Positions 57,101-64,000 of a stretch of 64,000 bases of DNA are shown here, in pieces. A program made the translations under genes and the position numbers. The stretch spans positions 41,878,016-41,942,015 of the forward strand of contig CM055092.1 of NCBI GenBank assembly GCA_029204225.1, given 5' to 3'. The first letter of the stretch is position 1, and each line of letters starts with the position of its first letter. Source of the DNA: Diphasiastrum complanatum. Taxonomy: Eukaryota > Streptophyta > Lycopodiopsida > Lycopodiales > Lycopodiaceae. Under the pieces are notes generated by a model. It did not search any database. It was not told the DNA's origin and was given only the letters and a program-made list of their open reading frames with translations.

Positions 57101-59308
57101 GAACCAACAAATTGGTTGAATAATTGATTCCTATTCCAATATTTTGCTAAAATCGAGGTTATCACTTACAATTTGCAAGCTCTCCCCAGTATAATCACTT
57201 GGATCTGCTGCAATTCTACTATTAGTTGCAATCAAATCCACAAAGTATGAAGTGAAGTAATGAGCTCTAAAATTAAACAGCAGCACACGTTTTCAAATGC
57301 CCTCAAAATGTTCAAGCTTCACTTCTAAAAAAAAATTGAAAATAGCAACCGTCTGGTAACATGCACAGGATTCAAACTTAGGCTATCTGCTACAGCTTAC
57401 AATTTAACCACCATACCGCATTGCAATCGTTTTACATCAGATAGCTCCAAAGAAGCCACATTCATGGAAACACTTGACAAAGCCTGCCTCAAACATAGAT
57501 GCTTGTCAATATGTTGCCCCGATAACAGCTAGACAAGCTCCTCTTCTTCAGTTGATTGTAAAGACAGGAAAGGTCCTTCCTCTTGCATGAAGACCATTCC
57601 TACCACTGTAATACGAACCTATATGGTTTCTCCAAAAGTATAAATTCCTTGAGATTCAATCATAATCATCTGCATTGTCCCAGAACTAGCAGCCAGCATT
57701 TTCTCCAAATACTAGTCATTTGCTTAAAAGTCGAAACCAGTGGAGTGCTATTCTTAGACATGTAGGTTTCCATAAATCAAACTTGCAAATGTCCTCCCTA
57801 CCGGAAAAAATGGAAAATGCTTCTTGTTGAGAATCACAAAGTTCGATATTATGGAGATATTGGAGTCAGTATCATGGAGCAACAAGAGACCAAGCGAGAG
57901 TGCCTTGGCTGAAAAAGGAATTGCTGTAATACAGTATGTCTTCTGGAAGGTTGTATTTTTGGAGGAGAAGCAAGTCTTGATTTCCAGTGTGGACAGTAAC
58001 AATACACTTCAAACTCAATTGCAGTTAAATTTTATCTAGGCGTAACATTGGTATCGTTAGAAGTGAGGATGCACACTTTTGAAGATACCCAATTTTAATG
58101 GTTGAACTGATTTTATTCAAAAACTTGATGGCACTCCAACGATAAGAAGTTTCATTGAAGCAATGAGATTTTCTTCCTATGTAGCTCAAGGCTCAAGCAG
58201 GCTGCCGCAACTCTGCTTTTTGCGTACTATGAAAATATGTGAGCCACTGAAACATTAACCATTAAAATTAGAGTGTATGAAGCCTTGATGACTGAATTAG
58301 TTTCTCAAATTGTTCTTTAAAAGCACTTGGATAAAATTTGCCCAGAATGCAAGAGTGCTCACATACAGCAGAGCATGTTGCTTTTTCTGAACAAGTTCAT
58401 TCAGCTTATTCAAAAGTTGACCTAAACAGCAACCTTAGACAACACTTTTGAAGTAACAACAAGCTCAAAGAAAGAAATTCCTGAAACATGTCATGTTTGC
58501 TTGTATTGCAGGCTTACCATTGCTAGCCTGGAATTCTATTTTATATTGTGTATCAAGCCTCCAGGTTGTTTCATGAATGCAGGCTACGAGTTGTCGCATT
58601 TAAAACTAATTTACAGCTAGAATAAACTTTAGTTTGGATGGCTTTACCTCATGCAAGAGACAAAAAGTTCACATACTTGTTTGTCATCCAGTCCTCAGAT
58701 TTGAAGTATAATCATAAGTTTCAAATAAAGATCTTTTCTGTGAGCTTCATCATCATGCAACTGAGACTAGCCATCATGCAAAATGAGGGCAAAGAACTCA
58801 GAACACAAAAGCTGAAACTTAGAGTTAACATGTTGGACTAGATTATCTGAGACATTGTAGGGACACAAAAGATTGCTTCATGGAACTAACTGGATTTTTG
58901 AGAAGAGCTACATATAGCTATGCTCTCCAAGAACGTAAACCTTACTTCCTGGGGACTACTAAGTTATATGTACCAATCGGAAAAACTATAGAAAGTGACT
59001 CTTCCAAAAATGACTGGGTTGTTGACTTAAAACAAGCTTAGTAGCCATCTTTAGTACTGAGAGAATATACAATCTCAACCGCATGCAGTTGAATGAAACA
59101 CATGCAGGAACGGGAGTGAGAATGGTGAAAAAATCATCTAAAAAAAATACAACGGGATAGCCTTCTTGACAGAGCTGTGTCACAGGAAGCTTTCTCAAGA
59201 AAGCTATCCACATCTAATGTAACACATGAACAACCTGTGCAACTTTCCATGGAAAAGTCAGAGATATATCAGATTAAACAAGACATTGAAGAATCCCAGT
59301 CATAAAAT
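54198..59308. other. Gene-free region 3' of EAF1
   Basis: Mostly AT-rich sequence without coding blocks. It includes the 3' UTR side of EAF1 and a diverged tandem duplication (55615..55760 against 55803..55970: GCACATTGGCTCCCA and GCACATTGACTCCCA, then ATCAGCAGCTA in both). ORFs near 57750-58040 showed no family I recognise. Confidence 0.4.
55615..55970. repeat. Diverged local duplication
   Basis: Two copies about 190 bases apart share ATTGCACATTGGCTCCCA-type, TTTATCAGCAGCTA, GCTAGATTGCAATTCAAA-type and AAAGAGGATGGA-type words in the same order. The second copy has a short insertion (about 25 bases near 55905). Confidence 0.7.
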
Positions 59309-59494
59309 TTACCGCAACGAAGTGGGTGACGTTGCAACTGTTGAATCTGCAACTGCACTAGCTACAGGAACCTGTATCGAGATGATGCCTGGACCACTAA
59401 TAGGCACTGAACCAACAATGGTACCTGGAGGGACAGACCTTTGAGAAATTGCTGCAGAATTTGGAACTGCATGATGTCCAGCAAGAGATTGGGG
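59309..59494 (-). CDS. EAF1: EAF1 last exon
   Basis: 61 codons and stop. The acceptor is CATTTTGCAG before CCCCAATCTC. The Ser/Val/Pro-rich peptide (QSLAGHHAVPNSAAISQRSV, VPPGTIVGSVPISGPG, ending TSPTSLR) has no known domain. No clear polyadenylation signal was identified just downstream. Confidence 0.75.
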   Translation of the reverse strand, partial: PQSLAGHHAVPNSAAISQRSVPPGTIVGSVPISGPGIISIQVPVASAVADSTVATSPTSLR

Positions 59495-62400
59495 CTGCAA
59501 AATGGAAGGAAAAACATGTCATATATGTTAAGTCCACTGAAACTGGAACTTCAAACAGAGCCCAGATGCTAAATGACTACCCATAAAACATACTGAGTAC
59601 GTTGACTACAAGCAAAAGCAACTTTTTCAGGTCATTGTTAACAGTAGTCAGCAGGCATACTCTAGGAAGAGATCTCTACTGGCGATCTGTCGGAAATGAT
59701 TCTAAATGTGTCCCACTTCTTTATAAGATCAGGCTCTGAAATACCATCTAATCCTCCCTCCCCGATTAGGCTGCATTTAACATCTTACAGATTTTTCAGT
59801 CAAATATGATTTTCAAGTATGCATGGTAAATAGGTCAGCGCAAGATTAACAATCCCCTGAACCATAAACATTAAGAAAAAGCAACCCTTCCAGTGGGCTA
59901 ATATCCCTCCCGCTCACCTTCAGATGTGGCAAGCAAGATTCAAAAGAGTGGTTGGGTACTGGCACGAATAACATACAAGGCCACAAACAGGTTACTGCTA
60001 ATGTGATTGCTAGACTTGAACCTCAAGAAGCACCAACTTTTAGAACTAGAAAAACAAATTCTCCCAGTGATAACAACACATATGTTAAAAAGAAGATTTC
60101 TCAAATCACCATTGTTCACAGGAAAAACTTCCAAACTTACCGATGGAGATAATTGATTTGTCGAAGGGTTGTGACTTCTTGTGAGATTATATACACCAGC
60201 AGCACAAGCTGACATGGGAGAGAAACCTTGTCCAGATTTCCATGTTGTGGACTGAGTCGAAACTGTTGAGCTGATTGTCGATGATAGTGGTACACTTGGG
60301 GCAGTTAACCCTGTGATTGAAGGCCCAGTTGCAGCTGTTGCCATGTTAAAGGGAAGAGGTCCAGAGTTTGATACGGCCCGCGAGGAAACTGGTGTTGGTT
60401 GTTGAAAGCTATTTTTTCCCATTGTTGTAGCTATTTGTAAGCCTGTACTTGAGGAAATCTGCCGCTGCTGCAACCTACGGTGTGGAGGCTGTGGTTGCTG
60501 AGTTTGCCGGCGGAGCTGATACTGCGGGGATTGAGGTGGAGGTGATTGTGGCAGCATTGGAATACTAACAGGAGGAAGCTGTGATTGCTGCTGTGGCAAT
60601 AACAATGAAGAAGGAAGAGGTTGCTGCTGCAGTTGAATAGCAGAAGTTGATGGGGGTGGCTGCAGTGGCAACTGAGTCTGCTGCTGTTTTAACGGAGGCT
60701 GAGGTTGCAACAACAGTCCCTTTGGCTGTTGAGCAACCACAGCAGTATTTGGTGTAAGAACATTAGCGTGCACTTGCCCTTGAGCTTGTCCTTGCAATTG
60801 CACCGCATGTCCGGCATTACCATGCTGCGATGCGTTCAACTGGTTGGGTAGCTGTACTGGTCCTGCAGCTGAGAGCGCTCTTTGACCTTGCATTTGATGT
60901 GGTATTTGAGGCATCTGAGTGCTTTGCTGGTTTGCCATCCCCTGACCTGTGAGTAAGTTTGATCGCCCAGGTTGGGGTGGGAGAACAGGCAAAACCATGG
61001 CTCCACTTCTCCCCGCCCCTTTTGGCCCTTTAGTTGGAAGAAATTGTTGCTGCAGTTGATGTCTTTGCAGTTGCTTTTGTTGTGGTAATTTGGGTTGAGA
61101 AGAAAGTTGTCCAATTTGTCCCAACGTTTGGGGTTGCTGCGGCTGTGAAATGGAATGTTGCTGTGGCTCTGCGATATGCAAAGTTTGAGGCACCAATGTT
61201 TGTGGTGGTTGCTGCTGTAAGGTCGAAGATGGAATGCCTGGGCCTGCTGACTGTTGCTGAAGCTGTTGCTGCTGCAAAAAAAGCTGCTGTGATTGAGGTT
61301 GCATTTGTAGTTGCTGAGTGACCACATGTTGCTGTTGAGCTAGAGGAGGCTGAGGCTGAATCAAATTAGGTTGATGAAGTTGCTGTTGCTGTAAAATCCT
61401 TTTTTGCTGCTCTTGATGTTGCTGCAATTGTCGTTCTTTAGCCATCCTGACAGCAGCTATGTATGCTTGGTTAGCATTCTGAGGGTGCTGTGCAAGAGTA
61501 TTGTGCTGTTGCTGAACCATATAGCCTTGCTTTGGAGACGACACGATAGTACTTGGAACATTGCCACTCAGACTGTTTAAAGCAGCAGCAGCATTAGTGT
61601 TGCCCTGAGCAGCATGATGTTGAAGCTCTTGTATCAACATTTGCCTCTGCTCTTCTGTGCACTGTCCAGACTGCAAATTGCATAAGTCATATAAATACAT
61701 ATATATATGTATGTATATATATCATATAAGTACTGTAGACAAGAAAAAGCTGCATGACAGGACTTGGAATCCCTTGAAAGAAACTTTGACAAACTTTCTG
61801 AAAAAACCCATTCTGCTGAGGAAATGCTTCAGCATTCAGTACATCAAAAGCTTACCTGAACCATTTGAAGTGCGTCTCCGGATTGTCTCAGAAGATTGAA
61901 TTGCCCAGCGATTGAGCCAACCATCAATGAGCCTGCTGTACCAGCCATAGCAACTCCCCCAGATGGTAGTACATCATTCATTCCAGTTGAAGACATGCCA
62001 GATACTCCAGGCGGAAACATACTTTGCATTCCTGGTCTTGGCAAAGTCATTGCTCTGCTACGTCCACCTATCATACTCCCATTGTTTGGGGTTGGTAGAA
62101 TAGGTACAGGACAGTCACTTAAATGGGGTAAATTCATCAACGAAAAATTACCAGGAGAGGATGTTCCCTGTGGAAATCCACGTCCTGTTACCATTTGTGT
62201 ATACCTAAGCCGTTGCTCCTCAGCTGAAAGAGGACGTGTTGCAGTAGCCATTCGTTGAGCATCTCTGTAAAGCTCAGATATATCAGACATATGATGAATA
62301 TCTCATTGGAATACGCACATGAAAGCATAAGAATGAAAGCAGTGCCTCAATTCTTATTATTGCAGGGATCAATACTTATAACATCAGCTGCTTTTGATAT

Positions 62401-64000
62401 CATACAACTGTTACTTGCAGGTGCATAATAAACGTCACCTTGCAGCATTCATAGCCATTGATGAAGCTGACAGTGTAGGCCCCATGTGAAGGCTTGGCAA
62501 GAAAGGCAAACCAGCTGAGGAAGGTCGCAAATCAGAGCCTGCAGCTAATAAAGCAGGAAACCCTATTCCACTCATGTTGGCTGGCTGTACTGCAAATGCA
62601 TTTGTGGGAATATCTCCATTCAATGGAGTTCGTTCACATAGGTCAAGAGGCCTTCAGAAAGAATTGAAGATGCATAAGAACTTACTGTTGATAATCTCAC
62701 ACAAAACACCATTGGCTACAAGCCAAGTAAGAGCTCAGCAATAAAGACACGGTTCTAAGCTGAAGGACTAGCATATTGAGTATTACTAATCCCCATTAAA
62801 AGCTTCCATCAATTACTACCTTTGTAAAATTGATATACAATCTCAAACAGCTTCATCAGCTTGCCAGTTAGTATGTCAGCAAAAAGTCCACCAAACAAGT
62901 AAATCAGTTAAAGCTCCAACTTCTAGGTGAAACAGAACTTACGTAAAACAACCCCCAGTCAAGCTGCTAGCATTAAACTGAGACACTGCATTTGCATGTG
63001 AAATGTGCACCGATAAAATCTCCTGCATTTCTTGTGAATCATGCTGCATACAAAGATATGAATCAGACATATTTGCATCTCAATGCAGGCCCTAATGCTT
63101 TTAGAGCATAGCAAATAAACTTCACTGGATATCACAAACTTCCTGCAATACAAGAACAGATTTATTCAATGAGTCTATGTTTCAAACGAAGCTGGAACTT
63201 TCAGTGTGTCTCATCAACTTGGAAGTACAATCTTTGCTGCTTAAAGTATGAACGACCAAGAAAGCCAAGCACTGCAGATACGCTAAAAGGTTGAGCTAAG
63301 ACAACAAGAAGCCCTTCCAACCAGTTGAAACAACCTTGATTTGATGCTTTCGTGCACGATCTTGCAGCACAAGATGCACAATTTGTTCTAAATGTATTTT
63401 TAAACTGTGTTCCTCCATTGGGCCCTGCAGGCGTTGTAGGAGCATCCTGGAATTGGACTGACATAAAAAACATAGACAATAAGCACTACAAAACAATCTT
63501 TACCAAAGCTCAAAAGACAAGAGAGTAGAACGCGGACAAATACTCATATATGACAAATCCTATGACCAGTTGACTTTGAAGCTTCCCTTCATGGAAAAAA
63601 TGGACCACATACTCCACAATAGCATGACCAAGATATAAGATGACAGCACTGATGGTCCATACTTGTCTTCATTTATTAGCTAGAGCAGTCAGGAATGAAA
63701 GGGTGTAGCATTGATGTTATTTGATATGAAAGCCAGAAAAATTAAAACCAAGATGACTCTATGAATGTTCAGATGTTCAAAGTATCATTGACAAAAATCT
63801 TGATAAACATAATTCTATCGCCACCCAAGGAGATTGCAAGTTGACATCAAGAATGATCAGGCCCTGAACACGGACCACTTCAGGTGTTTCGTTTACCTTT
63901 GGTATTCCTGACAATGCTGACGGGTGGCCCTGAGGACTAGTGAAGTCATCTGGACTATCACCATCATCTGTAGATAAATGCTCAAGTAATACTTTATGTC
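59309..64000 (-). CDS. EAF1: EAF1-like chromatin modification protein (NuA4 complex), C-terminal exons
   Basis: Seven exons (63897..64000, 63335..63457, 62943..63043, 62439..62651, 61856..62264, 60141..61670, 59309..59494) have GT-AG borders and phases that fit throughout, giving 887 codons and a TAA at 59309..59311. Conserved blocks are LLQRLQGPMEE (exon B), GGCFTPLDLCE across the C/D junction, LSAEEQRLRYTQMVTGR, EEQRQMLIQELQ, AYIAAVRMAKERQLQQ and KGPKGAGRSGAM, as in plant EAF1A/EAF1B, the VID21/Eaf1 scaffold of the NuA4 histone acetyltransferase acting in the nucleus. The HSA and SANT domains that bind actin-related subunits and histones (family knowledge) lie to the right, outside the window. 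Plant EAF1 is about 2000 residues. The gene looks intact. Confidence 0.85.
60141..61670 (-). CDS. EAF1: EAF1 glutamine-rich large exon
   Basis: 510 codons, phase 0 at both ends (acceptor ATTTGCAG/TCTGGACAG, donor TCG/GTAAGT). It begins SGQCTEEQRQMLIQELQHHA, then a long Gln-rich stretch (QQQQLQQQSAGPG and similar) encoded by mixed CAG/CAA, then LPTKGPKGAGRSGAMVLPVL, a short conserved plant block, and Ser/Thr-rich sequence to NQLSPS. Low-complexity Gln regions of this kind are typical of the C-terminus of EAF1 and probably disordered. Confidence 0.85.
61856..62264 (-). CDS. EAF1: EAF1 exon with EEQRLRYTQM block
   Basis: 409 bases; its first base completes the Arg codon of the previous exon (acceptor CTTTACAG/A, donor CAG/GTAAGC). 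The peptide DAQRMATATRPLSAEEQRLR, then YTQMVTGRGFP, ends with Gly/Met/Pro-rich sequence and DALQMVQ, joining to the CTEEQRQM block of the next exon. The ATG at 62288..62290 lies in the intron and is not the start. Confidence 0.85.
62439..62651 (-). CDS. EAF1: EAF1 exon with TPLDLCE block
   Basis: 213 bases. The acceptor TTTCTGAAG/G and the previous exon end (AC) make the Thr of TPLDLCE; the donor is AAG/GTGACG. The peptide continues RTPLNGDIPTNAFAVQP and LPFLPSLHMGPTLSASSMAM. Confidence 0.85.
62943..63043 (-). CDS. EAF1: EAF1 exon with VHISHANAVSQ block
   Basis: 101 bases, acceptor TTTGTATGCAG/CAT, donor AC/GTAAGT. The peptide HDSQEMQEILSVHISHANAV, SQFNASSLTGGCFT corresponds to the family segment around VHNSHxxALSQ and NGG. 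Confidence 0.8.
63335..63457 (-). CDS. EAF1: EAF1 exon with LLQRLQGPMEE block
   Basis: 41 codons in phase 0, acceptor TTTATGTCAG/TCC, donor AAG/GTTGTT. The peptide SNSRMLLQRLQGPMEEHSLK, IHLEQIVHLVLQDRARKHQI carries the most recognisable plant EAF1 block. The overlapping longer ORF in another frame is a shadow. Confidence 0.9.
63897..64000 (-). CDS. EAF1: EAF1 exon, cut by window edge
   Basis: The frame KVLLEHLSTDDGDSPDDFTS, PQGHPSALSGIPK ends in phase 0 at the donor AAG/GTAAAC. It continues past the right edge. Confidence 0.8.

Noticed and set aside
61034-61321. Plus-strand Ala/Val-rich ORF
   Set aside because: It is antisense to the Gln-rich EAF1 exon; CTG and TTG complements give Val/Ala/Leu runs.
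62288-62290. ATG that could start an EAF1 exon (MSDISELY)
   Set aside because: Splice phase and family sequence place the acceptor at 62265/62264, so these codons are intronic.

Overview
The window looks like nuclear DNA of a seed plant with a large, repeat-rich genome. Two plant housekeeping genes are visible, both on the minus strand, with introns of up to about 10 kb packed with nested retrotransposons. The repeats are plant-type Copia, Ty3/gypsy, LINE and CACTA sequences. A gymnosperm is plausible from intron size and repeat style, but this is inference; nothing in the sequence names the species.

ECM29 (5' part): exons 1 to 3 at 24876..25049, 21332..21499 and 11228..11317 encode the N-terminus of the proteasome adaptor/scaffold ECM29. 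Intron 1 is 3.4 kb, intron 2 is 10.0 kb, and intron 3 runs off the left edge (more than 11.2 kb). Intron 3 holds a head-to-tail array of LINE copies (1..10957). Intron 2 holds a Ty3/gypsy element (11984..20688) into whose gag a 4.1 kb gag-only LTR element (13810..17881, target duplication CTTTT) has jumped.

Intergenic region, 25050..59308: a Copia element (LTRs 27715..28379 and 34963..35608) hosts a second, opposite Copia element (29365..34017, target duplication CTAGG). Further right are a CACTA DUF4216 relic (36.0-37.7 kb), Copia and gypsy fragments, a cluster of long palindromes centred on CCACGCGTGG (39.1-39.4 kb), an old ORF of unknown type (44.0-45.9 kb), a Copia gag/protease relic with PBS and LTR (46.9-49.0 kb), a gypsy integrase relic (49.1-49.6 kb), a Copia RT/RNase H relic (50.5-51.8 kb), a compositionally distinct insert (51.76-52.26 kb) and a LINE RT fragment (53.77-54.2 kb).

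EAF1 (3' part): seven exons at 59309..64000 splice in frame into an 887-codon C-terminal part of the plant EAF1/VID21-like scaffold of the NuA4 histone acetyltransferase. It has a glutamine-rich 510-codon exon; the HSA and SANT parts lie beyond the right edge.

The most interesting signals are: (1) the LINE family, whose copies join at (TC)n or (TTTC)n tails, share a two-hairpin 3' end with compensatory changes, and include two ORF1-only copies; (2) the gag-only element with a long unknown C-terminal extension and seed-type RY motifs (CATGCA) in its LTRs; (3) the palindrome cluster at 39.1-39.4 kb; (4) a gypsy element with an inverted integrase/chromodomain block and no recognisable RT. All splice sites, frames and motifs were read by eye; family assignments come from recalled family signatures, not searches.
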